DNA of 64,000 nucleotides from positions 45,906,540 through 45,970,539 of the forward strand of contig CM040432.1 of the NCBI GenBank assembly GCA_022702705.1, read 5' to 3'. The position numbers and the translations under genes were made by a program. The notes beneath the pieces were generated by a model. That model worked only from the letters and a program-made list of their open reading frames with translations, was not told the origin of the DNA and did no database searches. Below, one piece after another: positions 46,421-59,466 of the stretch. The stretch's first letter is position 1. Each line of letters starts with the position of its first letter. Source of the DNA: Papilionanthe hookeriana x Papilionanthe teres (Eukaryota; Streptophyta; Magnoliopsida; Asparagales; Orchidaceae).

Positions 46421-47399
46421 TAGCTCCAAGCAAAACGGTCTTTAAATTCATTAATAACTTGATTATTTCTTCGGAGTCTTCTTTTGTTGAGTAAGGAGCT
46501 AACAAAGGTAGATGCAGGCTCTTCGCTAGTACCTAAGTTAACTTCCATTAACTCATCGTATTGTGGATTTAATTTCTTCTTCGGGTACGGTGGGCGTCTC
46601 CGATTTGTAAATCTTCGAGTTCGTACGTAGTTTCCGTGCGGTTTCATTGGATTTGCAAGTGACAACCAAGCAAAATTCGGTATCGTCGAGTGACCTATTT
46701 GTGCCGAATCCGAGTCATTACTTTGAATTGGGAGGACGTGGGAGTTGTTATAACTTTTCGAAATGTTGTGATTGGCCTTTTGTCCGTTGTCGAGGTAGAG
46801 GAGAACCACGTTGAATTAAATTTTGAACACGGGGGAGAGTACCACTCGAAAAGGTAATTCCATTAATTCGATGAAGTGACATCTTCGAATTGTACCGTAT
46901 TTTCGGTTTTGGAGGAAGAAGCACCACGGTAGAATTTGATCGGCTTTGCACGGAATCACTACGTACCTCTTTGACCTCCATACCCTCGATCTTATTAGAA
47001 TGGATCGGAGTTAGGGTCATAGTATGTACGTAGTGGTTAATCTTCTCGTACATTGATTTGTATTCTTCGTTCTTTTCATCTTCGAGGGAGATCTTGTATT
47101 ACGGCTTCTTTCGACTTATTGTTCTTGCTTCTTGCTTGATTTCTTTTCTTCTTCGAGCTATCATCTGATCAGCATGATGGTTGGTTTCTTCTGTCAATTG
47201 TCCTAGTGTCTCTACCACGGCCTCGTCCCGGCCTCGACCTCGGATGCGAGTTGTGGAGAAACCTTCACCATCTCGCGGAAGGGTGGTGGTGGTTGTTGGA
47301 CTAGAACTTCAGGTTCTTCGTTGTCACAGGAACTTTCTTTGCTTCATTTGTTATGGTATCTACGGAAGATTGTTTTTCTTTGGCGGTGCATAATAATTT

Positions 47400-47866
47400 G
47401 CATCTTCATGGATTCCAATTTCATGTACGGAGAATGGTTGTAAGTCTCCTTTGATGCACTTGTTCCCCTCCATCGTAATATTTGATGCAACGTGCGAGAG
47501 ATGATGGTACCATCCTGTTTTCATGTATCCATGGTATTTAGGTAGAGCGTTGAACGACGTTTGAATGGAATTATATGAAATTTTGCGGTTGTCTTTGCTA
47601 AATCACCGGTCTTCATCGGTAGCGTTATTGACTGAGGGCTCTTTCTCCTTTACGGTTGAATCCTCTTAACATTTTGTCGGCCTCGAGCTCGCAGAACATC
47701 GATTTCCAGTATCTTGGTGTTCGAAGACTCATTATATTGATTGATGCTCTGGATCCACCAATACTGCGGGAAGGCGTAAACTTCCCAAATTGTAAGCGAA
47801 ATGTACAACGGTCGGTTGTGATACAGCGTCCCCAGTAGTAGGTCATTGTACGTAGAAGGTAACACC
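47400..47866 (-). pseudogene. Protease region of element A
   Basis: A segment reading GGSRASINIM (~47730-47765) resembles the active site of gypsy proteases (D-x-G-S/A-x-x-N-I-M) with damage at the Asp. Downstream, KTGWYHLSHVASNITMEGN and CIKGD (~47410-47560) fit the conserved segment between protease and RT in Tat elements. Frames are broken. The stretch 46810-47400 includes a low-similarity linker (46748-47053). Confidence 0.5.
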
Positions 47867-48723
47867 TGTTGTTCCTTTAACGAGCAAACCTCATCGAGGA
47901 ATCTCTAGGCCATTTGAGGGTAAGCAAATTTCGGATCAAGTAAGGCCTTGATCGAGCTTCTCTCATCTCCTTTGATAAGATGAGCATCGTAGATGCTCGG
48001 TTTGTCGGTAGTTTCTAAGATGGGCTAGCACGTTGTAGTCCACTTTGTTCCTCTGTGTCTCGGCTTCTTCTCGAATGGGTATGTCTTCTGTGGGGTTGGT
48101 TCTTCTTGAAGACAACCACACCTTTCCTTTTGTCTTTTGGACCCATTCTTGGAGGTAGAACTTTTCCACTTCTTAGGTTGACTTCGTAATTTCTTCGAAT
48201 CTAGTATTGAGTTTGTCGGTGTCTCCTCACGAATCGGAATGAGCGGCTCTTGCGGATTATCTTCCAAATACGAAGGCTTTCCCCAACTGCAGCCTTAATG
48301 GAGCTCTGAGGAAACTCACGGATAGATCCGTTGCTTGTTGAACTCGCGTAGCCTCCTTGATGGATGCCTTCTTCGTCGTTTGATCGTCGAGATCTTGTAT
48401 GATTTGAAAATTGTTGTTGGTATCGAAATCGACGCCCGGATTGTCGGCAGTTACGTAATCGTTAGAAACGGTCAGCAGTAGCCAACGCCCTCACCCTTAT
48501 CATTATATGATCTCACCGAAGTGAGCGAGATAATCATACAAAATCGGAGGTTCGAGGATTTCTCCCGAATCGGAAACAACTATCTAGGATAAGCGGCCCC
48601 TAGTCTAGCCTTGGGAGTCTCGGTCCCCTCTTCTTCGTCGATTTTCTTCTTCTCTTCGATTGTCTCTTTGTCGAGGTGGTTCTTCGCATCGCCAGTGTCG
48701 TACCGGTTTAACGAGGTCTCGAA

Positions 48724-51530
48724 CTACGAATTGGCTTCCTTGCCAAGGCGGTTCGGATGTTGTCTAAAAATCTTCTTCGAAGATCTCGTCCAGGCGGTAG
48801 TCCATCCATCGTTGGTTGCATAGGGATCTATCGGAATGACGGGATCGGTTGAGATAACATTGACGGAACCTCCTTTACGGGGTTCCTTCATGTACTCCTT
48901 CGGGATTGTTATATTTCCTTTCGAAAGGAGTTGTCGTTGAGCCAACTTTTGGAAGGTAATGCAGTCTTCTATCTTGTGCCCAAGCATTCGATGGTAGGGG
49001 CAAAAGTTGGGATCACCTTTCTTGTTGACTTCCTGCAGTCTTTTTAGACTCTGGCAGTGGAAATGCAGGTTTCGTTAAAGGCTACGGAACATCTTGATCT
49101 TGCTTCATTTTGAACGGATATTCTGCTCGAAGCTCCCTCGATGTACGTTGCGGACGAGACGGTTGTTCATCTTTGCGGAGAGCATTGTCATTGGACCGGG
49201 AGTTCTTTGGTAATTTTGTTGTGGTTCTTGCGGCCGTTACGGTGGTATTTGCATCGGTTGTTTGCCTTTGTCAGCTGTGCAACGACCCAGGATTTCTTTT
49301 CGAAAGTCTTCACCGGCTTCACCTTGTCCGTCTTGTCGGCAAAACTTAATTGCTTCGCCTCTTCTTGCAAGCTTGACGCAGCAACAACTTCTCAAAAGTC
49401 TTAATAGTGAATCCTTGAGGAGAAGTCTTTATCGGACGTGAATGCTTTTAAACGAATGCGGCTTGCATGTTGTTCTTGCGGTTGTGGTTCCACACTTCAT
49501 ACTTAAATTTCTCCATCGAAGTATGTAATCCACTAGAGTTTCATTCGGCCTTTGTTTTCTCTACCACTAAATCACCTATAGTGATGTGAGTGCGAGCTTC
49601 CGGCAAATTGCTTAATGAAGAGGCTCTCTAGCTACGAGAATGTCTTTACGGATCCGTTGGGTAATTCGCATGCAGGTCGAGCGGTCCACGACGGTACTAA
49701 CGGGCGGCGGAAGAGTGGCCGCCATCGGCTCCGCCGGCATTGCAACAAGCGGCACGAAAGTGTGCAACATCTTGCATCGGGGGTTCTCGGTTCCGTCGAA
49801 GGTCTTAAACGAGAGGGTGGTACGAAGCCCTTTGGGTATTGGACGGAAGTCGAATTCTTCCGGGTAAGATCTACCCGTCCGAATAGATGTCCCGTTCTTC
49901 GATTGTGCGGGCTTCTCGCACTGTTTGTTCTACCAAGTTCTTGATATCCTTTTCGGGATCATACTTTGTGTTGTATCCTTTTCGAGTGGTCGTCTAGTGA
50001 CGGATGTAATCTCCTCCCCTCCGTCTACGATGTGAATGACTTAAAGGTGTCTCTACATGTGGTTGTGTACTTGACTTTGGAGAGTGGCTAGAGCTCGGCC
50101 ATCTCTTATCCTCTTCGCCATTTGAGCGATCGTGTCGTCCTTTCTAGAAGAAATTTGTCTCTTCATCGATTCCAGGCTCCCCTCTCTTCTGTGTTGCGGG
50201 AGCACATGAAAGATGATGAAGCTGTGTCTCCCGACCATGTTGATTTACGCATATTCGTTGTGCGGAATTCGATGAGTCGATCTCGTCCTCCGAACTTTTC
50301 TTCTCTTTCTTTTGCCGACCGTCGGATGTCGGTTCTCCTTTTCCATGGCATCTTCTAGCGGAGCTTTCTGTGTATCTTTGTGGTTGTCATGCGATAGTTT
50401 CGGGTCCTTTTTCACAAGTCCCTTCATCGCGATGCTTTTCTTGATTCCGGCCTCTGGCGAGACTTTCTTTCTCGAAATTTCTTCATTTCGATCTCAACGA
50501 CGCCCCGTAGTGGGACGCCACACCATCTTACAACGTGAGGTACGCAAGCCCAGATGATCTATCAGCCCAAATCTTTGGAAGGTGGTATCCTCCTGTCCTT
50601 AACCTGATACTACGACGGCGGGCTAGCCTTCATTCTCTTGCTTGGCTTTTCTATCATGACGGCGGGTTCTACTCGGGGGCCCAAGACGGATTGGCGGCAC
50701 CCGCCACATCCTTCGTGAATTCCAGGCACGGGCGGTTCCTTCTTCGCTAGCTTTTGCCAAAGTTTGCGGTCGACGAAACGGCGTAGTTCGATTCTTTTCT
50801 TGCGGCTATCGTTGTAGTATGCGGTACAGCCAGTAATGTGGCAGCAATCTTTCGAACATTCTCTTCATCCTCTGGCGGAGAGGGGATGGAACTGCTTCCT
50901 CCCAAAAGTGGTATGTAGTCGAGGCGATGGTGTATATTACGAAATAACGGTGTATATTACGACGCTCGAATTTCCTCGGGAAGGCGACCTCGGCGGCTGC
51001 GGCTTCCACACAGGCGATCCTTCTATTTCTATTTCTTCTTTGGGTCTTTGTCGGCGAAGGAATCTTCGGGCGGACCCGATTTCGAAGACGGAGAAGGTCT
51101 TACGAGGAAGATCATGCCCACTCACGGTAACGAGTTTATCATGATTTACGGATTCCTTTCCCCTTTGATTTGGCGAAGTCGGGGTAGGTGCGAAAACAAC
51201 TAGACCGGTGGGGGTAGTGAGAACGAGTCCTCTGCCGGACGAGCGTGCTCCTCCCTAGTCGGGACCCTTTGCGAGGAGGAAGCTGCGGTCGACCTAAGGT
51301 TGAACTCGAGCGGTGGTTCCTCGGCCGGATACCTTGTTCGTCGGTGCAAAGAGGGAGACGTCGGTGACTTTGACGTTCGTGTTTTCAAATCCACAATCGG
51401 AAATCGGATGACCCACGTTGTAGAGCAGTTCATCCTTATAGACGGCGAAGTCCGGTCCGTTGGTGAAGGAGAAAATCGGTTTCGGGGCTTCCATTTTAAC
51501 GAGTAGATTCGGATTTGTCGATCCCGAGTT
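48724..51530 (-). pseudogene. gag of element A
   Basis: Gag encapsidates element RNA. The N-terminal part begins near 51490 (MEAPKPIFSFTNGPDFAVYK). The core is in pieces: QMAKRIRDGRALATL near 50100, HFRAACCNAGGADG near 49750, HITIGDLVVEK near 49570, and EEAKQLSFADKTDKVKPV (49188-49370). Near the end, GDPNFCPYHRMLGHKIEDC followed by ITFQKLAQRQLL (48724-49015) is the Cys/His segment characteristic of this lineage. Indels break it every 50-200 bases. The identification rests on several independent motifs in the right order. Confidence 0.75.
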
Positions 51531-51599
51531 ATGCTTCTTTTCTTTAGGACGAAAAGGTGAAAAAAGTCCAGAACGCATTCTTTGTTCATGTATTTATAA

Positions 51600-53472
51600 G
51601 AAGGAATTATTTGTTAAAAGAATCACTTATTAGAGGTTTGTTTATTTAGAACGGAATGTTGAAAGGTGTAGAGAAGGTAAGGAATCGATTAGAGGAAAAG
51701 AAAGTCTTAAGCAAGACTTCACCGACTCGAAGGATCACTCCTAAACTAACACTATTGGGGGTCCACCCCACCTCGAAATGAGGTAAAGGATCTACGGAAC
51801 CTCTGCGATTTTTAGGGGTGTTTAAACGGTGGCTCCTAAATCCGAGAGAATGTTGGCTATACTTGTTCGAAGATAGAAATGAACATAGTATTCCAACGGA
51901 AGAAGGGTAGTTTGATCCGTAAGACATGGATACACTAGATTTTGAAAACGGGGTATTTGATTATAATGGAGAGGAGAATTCTCCCAGTAGTCGCCGGAAA
52001 TTGTCGGCATTATATTTTTAGGTCGTGTGTTTTATTTTGAAAAGTGGTCGCCTAACGAGAAGTTGTGTAAGCGAATTTTTTATTTTAAATTTAATTTAAA
52101 TATATAATTTAGAAAGTAGTATTTGATTTTGAAAATAATTTTTTTAAATTTGAAAGTTTTAAGATATGAGATTAAACCGATCTCACATCCCCAGATAGTT
52201 TATATAAACGGCGCCGCACCACGAGCCGTATATCTATCCTTTAAGGATAGACACCCCTTGATGGTGGGACTCGATCAAATAAACTAGAAGTTTTGTGACA
52301 TCCGTTTGGTTTTGCGAACCAATTTTATAAGCCGACAAATTCCCCACAGCAATATGAAAGTATCAAACGGGGTTTATATTACACAGGTTCTTTAAAATTC
52401 CACATGGTGATACATATAGTTAATTACATCTTAAGTGACGGGAATCACCTAAGAAAACTCTCGATAATAATCAATAATTCTGCTTTCAAGAATTTCAAAG
52501 TTTAAGGTTTTCAAAGATTGAATTTTGGAATTTTAATAGAGAATGGATCAAATTTTGGAACATTTTGTTTTGTGAATCCAAAGGAAGAGAGGTAGGAGAA
52601 ATCAACGATTCGAAGTGAACTTCGATAATTTCCCGACTATCCTATTGTTTGTCTTGAATTTAGGAAAGTCCTAATGTTTATTTGATATTTCAATCTTGCC
52701 AATTTCAATTAATTAGGGCTTATATTTGTATGATAAAATCAAACAAATAGCCTAGAAGATGTGAGGGTTTATTGTCGTATCGGACGGCTTTACCTGGAAT
52801 GCTAAAGACCGGTTAGGGCTTAATTTGCAATACGAATGCCTAACGAAGAGTTGAGGATTTATGTTGCACTAGGCAAGCTACCTCGAAGTCCTATGGCTTG
52901 GTTGTTTTTAATTCTAGGAAAGTTTTCTTGAAGTAGACTCAGGTTTTGCTTGATGACGATGGTCGTGCGCCCATAGTACTCAGAGCTCCTTGTTGTTGCG
53001 AGAGGTTTAGTTTTAGAAATCATAAATCAGGAGTTGGGGAAAAAATGTTTTGGTTTTTAGAGAAAATCTTAAAATCCAAGTGTTTTATGTTTTATTTAAA
53101 AACAAATCTTAAAGTTGATTATAACGACACGTTGAATCATAGGTTAGTATTGACGTCATTATTTTTATCGGATTCACTTAGTCCGGATAGTTACTAAACT
53201 CAATGCAGATAAGTTACACTTTCATTTAGACCGTGGGAAATCCCGTTAGCAACACGTGGGATTTACATCATCAGAGGTATTCCCGATCATCCAACGGGAC
53301 GTTTTAATTTAGTTGTAATTGTAGTTTTTGTGTTGTTTGTGATTAAATTTTGAGTTGTTTTATATTTTGAAATGTTGTGGCGGTGAATTTTATCTTGCAA
53401 TGACTTTTAACTTAATTTGGTTTCGATTTTAGGGGCTATCCTAAAGGTGTGGGTTTTCATGCAACGAGTTGT
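51600..53472. other. Region between 5' LTR and gag of element A, no gene seen
   Basis: About 1.9 kb of AT-rich sequence. Ogre-type elements may carry an extra ORF here, but I find no frame I can support. I could not identify a primer-binding site, so the true inner edge of the 5' LTR may lie up to ~200 bp left of 53473. Confidence 0.5.
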
Positions 53473-54130
53473 TTTATCATGCAAGAAAAAATAAACGCGG
53501 TTGCAATAAAGTAAATTACGAAGTAATGTAAATTATTTGGAAAATAAATTGCGGAAAGTAAATTGCAATAATACAAATGCGTGCACAGGAGGGTCTTCCC
53601 GTCATCTCCCAAAGCACTTAAACACAATTAGCATATTTAAGCAAGTTCCTAGGTAAAGCTAAGGGAAAGGTTATGGTTTTCTACCAAATTCTAATCACAT
53701 AGCTAGTCATTTCCTATGACGTCCCAGGTTCTTTGTGTTTGGTTTAAGGACGATTTTCTTCATCAAAGAATAATCAAATTCAATTGTTCTTATAAATGTC
53801 CTATCATATTGAAAGTGCTTAAGAAGGATCTTAAACATCTTTTCAATATTTCTGGGATTGTTTTAAGTTCAAATGAATTTAATTATACGGAAATGAATTA
53901 ATCGTCCGAGAATTTCGAAGTTTTGTTAACTTGCTCGGTATTTAGGACATTTGAATATCATTTATGGTGAAGTGACACTTCATTTAATGTTTTATTTAGG
54001 AGCTATAATAACTAAAGCTTTCGAGGTAAGTTAGTATTCAAATGATTTGGTTTAAGTTAAGAGTTTAAATTTGGAATAGTGTTCGAGTTGTTTTAACTTT
54101 AAATTTATTTTAACTTACATTTTAGGTGAT

Positions 54131-54480
54131 GTTATATTTAATTCAATTTAATTTAATTGAGTTTTAATTTAGTTTAACATGGTTAAATTTAATTTGATTT
54201 GGTGTTTAATTAATTTGATTTGATTTAATTTAATTTAATTATTTAATTTAATTTAATTTAATTTAATTGTTTAATTTAATTTAATTTAATTTTAATTATT
54301 TAATTTAATTTAATTTAATTGTTTAATTTAATTTAATTTAATTTTAATTTAATTTAATTTAATTTAATTTAATTATTTAATTTAATTTAATTTAATTTTA
54401 ATTTAATTTAATTTAATTTAATTTGTCTTAATTTAATTTAATTATTAAATTTAATTTAATTTTAATTTAATTTATCTTTA
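54131..54480. repeat. (AATTT)n microsatellite in LTR copy 2
   Basis: Counterpart of 34081-34445, with different numbers and positions of interruptions. Confidence 0.9.
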
Positions 54481-56289
54481 ATTTACTTTATTTTTAATTT
54501 TAATTGAAATTTTTGAAAGAGTTTAATAATTTGACTTTAGTTTAATGATTAAGTCTTTTAATATTTTGAATTTGAATTATCATTTTAATTAAAGTTGAAT
54601 ATTAATGAGATGATTAATTTAGGGATTTTTAAATTAAGAATAAATCTCTTTAATAAATATCCTTATTTTAATGATTCCGATTTTATTATTCTTCGAATTT
54701 AATCCATTATTTAATTAAAGTTTAATCATTTTGAAATTGTTTAATGGGTTTCTACCCTTTAATTATTTAAAATTTCAATCATCGAATCAGATTAGGATCA
54801 AATATTTTACTTGTTAATTTTTATTAAACCTAAAGTTTTAATTAAGGATTAAAGATTTTAATTACTATTTTACCCTTTAAAGCTTAATAATTTCATAACT
54901 CACTAAATTAAACTTAAATGAATTTGAAATTTTTATGTAACTTCACTCATATGTCAATAAAGACATGAGAGGAGAAAATGTGATTTTTTTTTCTGTATTT
55001 AATTTATTTATATAATTATTTTTGGTGGAAAATAGAGATTTTCAAGGAAAATTTGATAACATGACCAAAGAAAGTTTGTCCTTAAAGAAATTAGGGGACA
55101 TTCCTAATGACCAGAGAAGCACTTGGACCCAGATTTTGGTGATTTTTTGAATTATATTATTTTTATTATAATTATTTTTGAGTTTTGGAGTGTTAATTAA
55201 TTTAAAAATAAAATAAATGGAAAAATGAATTTTATATTTTTCAAAAATCTCTACGATATCAAGGAAACCGAGAGAATCGAATTTTGCAATTTTCTGATTT
55301 TTCTATGATTTATAATAATTATTTTAGTGAAAATGCTAGAAAATACATTTTTTTTAATTTAAAATTGCCACAGAGGCTTTAGGTATTATCTTAAATAAAT
55401 AGTACATAAGAAAAAATGTGGGGTTTGTTACGAAATTGATTAAATTCAAAATGTGACATTTTGGTGAATTTTATTATTTTTGTGATTTTTGTATTTTTAA
55501 ATTATTAAAAATATTAAAATATTATTAAAAATCAAACTTTTTTAGAAAATTGAAATTTTAATTTTCTTAGGTTTCACCGATATCGAGAGAGGCTCCAAAC
55601 CAATTTGGTGAATTTTTAAAAAGTATTTTAAAAGTTATGAATTTTTAAAGTTTAAAATGGCTAAGTGGCTTAATTAACCCAATTGGTGGGGTTAACCGAG
55701 TCCGATTGACCTCAAATTTTTATGGTGGATTCTACGATCTAAAGGTCGGTGGAGGTGATTTGAAGTCAATTTGATGCAGTTGCTTCTAATTAATTAAAGA
55801 CCCCCATTTTGGGTGTTTGACGATTAGGGTTAATGCGAGTGAATTAACTCAAGTCCTATTTTCCTAGAGTTCTCTGGTCTGAGAACATCACCAAATATTT
55901 CTAGAATTTGTTTCACGACATCTTAATTTTTTGGAATTAAAATACTCGAAACGACGACATGCATTTGAAAAATAAATAACTTTTCACGGAGATGGCCTCG
56001 ACCTTGGAAAATTCAGGGAATGTTCCCGAGTTCGAGAGGCTTAACCCCTATGGTCTCATGCCGTGGTGAATTGTATACATGCATGGAGAATTAAATGTAT
56101 GCGAGAGAGTAAATAAATTATAAAATAAAATACTTAATGAAATTAAATGATTCTTTTTCATTATTCTCCTCGTTCCTTTGAGCAAGGGTATTTTTATTTT
56201 TATTTTTTTGTGATTTTTCTACACAAAGATATGGATTTTTGAAGTTTAGGGGAATTAAATAAATAAGAAAAATACCTAATTTTCTATTT

Positions 56290-56450
56290 ATCCACCGGCG
56301 CCCGGCGCATCCTCGGCCGGCTCCGAAAGGCCGACGCGGCGCGCTCCCATTCGACGCCGCCACTCGAGTCGACGACCCGGGCCCCGCGGTTCTCGCACCG
56401 TTTCCCGGTCCGACGCCATCCGAGCCGTTCGTCCGCGCGTGTATTGAATG
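56290..56450. other. GC-rich island inside LTR copy 2
   Basis: Counterpart of 36257-36430, shared in position and content. It has several CGG/CAG-type differences from copy 1. Confidence 0.6.
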
Positions 56451-57088
56451 GACGGCATCCGTTCATCGTCCCCAAGTGTCCTCACCCGATAGCCGTCCAC
56501 ACTAAATCCCTAATATCTCACTCGATACTCAATGGATTTTTACGTTCTTATACTCTATGGATTCGTCTCGAAGAGACGAACACATCTATACGGTTAACAT
56601 GCATTGAAACTAAGGCATTCGAAATGAAGAATCTCCAGAAGCTCGGGATGGAGAGTTAGCTCATACCTTGGCTCAGAGAAGTGTGGCTTCAATGCGAGAG
56701 TTGTTGCACCTTCGATTGGGTCCCAGCGAAGCTCCGGATGAAGTCTCCCGGTCCGGTGAATTGTCCGGATATGATTTCGACCAAGCCCGATCACAAAGCT
56801 TGGAGGTCGGAGCAACCGGGTGGCTCGGAGATGGGGCTTTTGGTGGTGGACACCTTCCCTTGGTCCGGTGAAGGTGTAGAGCCAATCAATTTGGGAATTG
56901 GCTCACCGTGGAGAAGTGTCCTGGTTTTCGGGCTAAAGTTTGAGCTCGAAATCGGGCTCGGCTAGAAGGAATTGGGGCTGAGGTCGGTGGGGATCGGGTG
57001 CTCTATGTGTAGAGAGTGATCCGGAGTGATTTTGGCGAGTTTCCTTAAGGTTTTTGTTTCAGCCCCCTCATGGCCGAGAGGGGTGGAG

Positions 57089-57097
57089 TTTAAATAG
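57089..57097 (-). promoter_or_regulatory. TATA-like box in LTR copy 2
   Basis: The minus strand reads CTCCTATTTAAACTCC. In this 5' LTR it would direct transcription toward lower coordinates into gag-pol. Confidence 0.4.
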
Positions 57098-59466
57098 GAG
57101 AGGGTGGAAGGCCTCTCGGAGGGAGTTAGGGCTTGGGATCGACCTGCTCTGGTGAGGAGAAGATCGGCCATGGTGACCACTGGGCATGGGGCGGCTCGGC
57201 AAGTGAGAATTTCAATGTTGGCTCACATGTGAGCTCTCGGCCATGGTGTTTTCCGGCGGCCCGGTGGCCGGCCGCGCCGTGCAATGGTCACCATCTTGGT
57301 CGAGTGGGTCGTGGCCGGGTTTAGTGTAGGCAATTGAGGTTTGACATGTGTAAAGGAGTTTGATTTAAATGGAATGGGAGAAGGCTCACTTTGGCTTGGT
57401 TTGGGTCAACCCACCATTTTGGGCTTGGTGCACCCTTCCAAGCTCGATTTTGAGCTGAGGGAATCATTTAGGTCGGCTTAGAAGGAGTGGTGAAGTCTCC
57501 ATCCATGATGAGGTGGCTAAACATGGTTTAGTGTGTGACATGATTAAGGTAAAAAGGGTTAAAGGAGGTTTAAGAAAGAACCCCCTCTTCTTGCCATAAA
57601 TGGACTAATGACAAGTCAAAGCCCTCATGGCTTCATGTGGCTTGAGAATGGCTTGTTCATGGCTTCATTTGGCTTGGGAAAAGGTTGATTTGTTTCATGA
57701 AAAGGGTTTTAAGAAATTTTTTGGTAATTTGATGGGAATTTGGATGAAGCTTCATTTGGGATAATTCAATGATGATTTTAGGACTTAGGTAATGGATTTA
57801 ATTAAATGGATGACAAATGGAGATGTCATGTGGGCTTTAGGGTAGATTTGGGCTTTTGAATTTTGAAGGAAATGGGCTTTTAAGAAGGTTTAAGGGAAGT
57901 GGGCTTTTAAGTTTAAGGATGTGTTCATGGATGGGAATTTTTGTAGAAGTTTGGGCCAAATAGTTGTTGGTTTTGGTTTAGGGATGTTTCATGAATAATT
58001 TGAAATAGATTTAAGGTGGTTTGGGTTTGAATTGGGTTGAATTTGGGTTTATTTGGTAAATGGGCCAATGTAGGTCAAATTAGGCTAACTTGGGCCAATG
58101 TTGGGCTAGGGTTGAAATTGATGTAAAATAAATGTTAAGAAATGTTTATGGGAGTGTTTCAAAGAGGTTTTGGCTTTGGTTGGGTTTTAATTTTGAGGTT
58201 TGGGCCTATTTGGGTTAGATTTGGGTTTAGGTCAAAATTGGGCTTTTTGATTTTGGGTTGAATTTGAGTGGGGTTTGGGTCAAAATCTTGGGCAAATCAT
58301 GTTAGTGTTTTGTTTATGAGGATGTTAAGGAAGGTTTAGAAAAGATTTGGGGTTAATTGGAGTTGAATTGGGTTAGTTTGGGCTAAGTTTGGGTCATGGG
58401 TCCAAATTTGGGCTTTAAGGCCCAAAGTGAAATTGGATCCAAATGTCAATCAAATTGGACTTGGATTTGGTCTAAATTGGTATTGGGAATGTTGAATTGA
58501 AGTTTAGAATTGAATTGGACCAGAATTTGGGTCAATTGGATAGGTTTGGTTTAACATTGGGTTCACTTTGGGTTAAAACGGGTCAATTTGGGGGTTTTGA
58601 CAAAAGTAGGGTAAATTGATAAAATTGGCCCATGGTGTAGTTGGATAAAATGAAATTGGGAATATTTGGGATTTTCTGGAATTTTCTGGGAATTTTCTGA
58701 ATTTTTGGATTTTTAGGCCAAGAAGGGTATTTTGGGTATTTGAAGGGTATTGGGGGGTATTTTTGGAATTTTTGGTATTTTTGGATATAGATGGTCAATT
58801 TGAGTGGTGTAGAAATGTTTGGGAATAATTTTGAAGAATTTTAGGTAACTTGGAAATTTTGCAAAAATTTGGGTTTCAAGGGTTTTGGGTAGGTTTAGTA
58901 GGTGTAGGGCCCCGGGGGTCAAAAAATTGAAAATTTGAGAAATTGAAGATTGGGTGAATTTGAGTGGGGTGAAATCATTTTGGTTGAGCCATGAAGCCAT
59001 TTCAAGCCCATATGAGCCATGAAAGGACTCATTTGAGGCATTCACTATGTTGTTCCTAACCCTCTTAGCCAAGGGCTTAGGGGTTAAGGACCATCCATGT
59101 GAATCACCCACATGAGTCAGGAGGTTAAGTTGGGTATGGGTGTGGTTTTAGGAGGTGTGTGGGAGTGTAGTGTGTAGGTGTAGTGTAAATCAGCCCCCTC
59201 ACTGGACCGAGCCACCCGGGGCGATCTAAGGCCAAAGAGTCCCATAGGAACTCATCCTTTAAACTTCCACATTTGATTTCAACCCTCTAGGTGATTAGGG
59301 GTCTATAGTCAAGTTTGTGGAGTTTGCGGGGAGTTTAGAAGTGGTTTGAATTTCTAAAAGGCGGGTCCCAATTCTAGTCCTCTAAGATAGTCAAAGGAAA
59401 AGCCTAAGGCTAGATCCTAAGTACTAAAGAGAAGAAGAGAAGACCTCATCAAAAATGAGGTCAACA

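Larger units (their letters stand above)
33424..59466 (-). mobile_element. Giant Tat/Ogre-type Ty3/gypsy element A (~26 kb) with AlkB-like gene
   Basis: Long direct repeats (33424-39401 and 53473-59466) flank an internal region whose genes run on the minus strand: gag (48724-51530), protease (47640-47830), RT, RNase H and a second RNase H (44760-46420), integrase (43258-44330), AlkB-like gene (41553-42978), then a tandem repeat array (39765-40790) and PPT. Two RNase H domains, the FAWSYDEMPGL motif upstream of RT, LTRs near 6 kb and 3' tandem repeats place it in the Tat lineage, closest to Ogre-type elements. Every gene is broken by many small indels. The right flank begins inside the integrase of copy B; the left flank is unrelated, and no target duplication is found. 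Confidence 0.85.
53473..59466 (-). repeat. 5' LTR of element A (~6.0 kb)
   Basis: Direct repeat of 33424-39401. On the element strand it begins TGTTGACCTCAT at 59466 and reads inward. It carries the (AATTT)n tract (54131-54480), the GC island (56290-56450) and a TATTTAAA box (57089-57097). The first base after it (59467) already belongs to the integrase of copy B. Confidence 0.85.
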
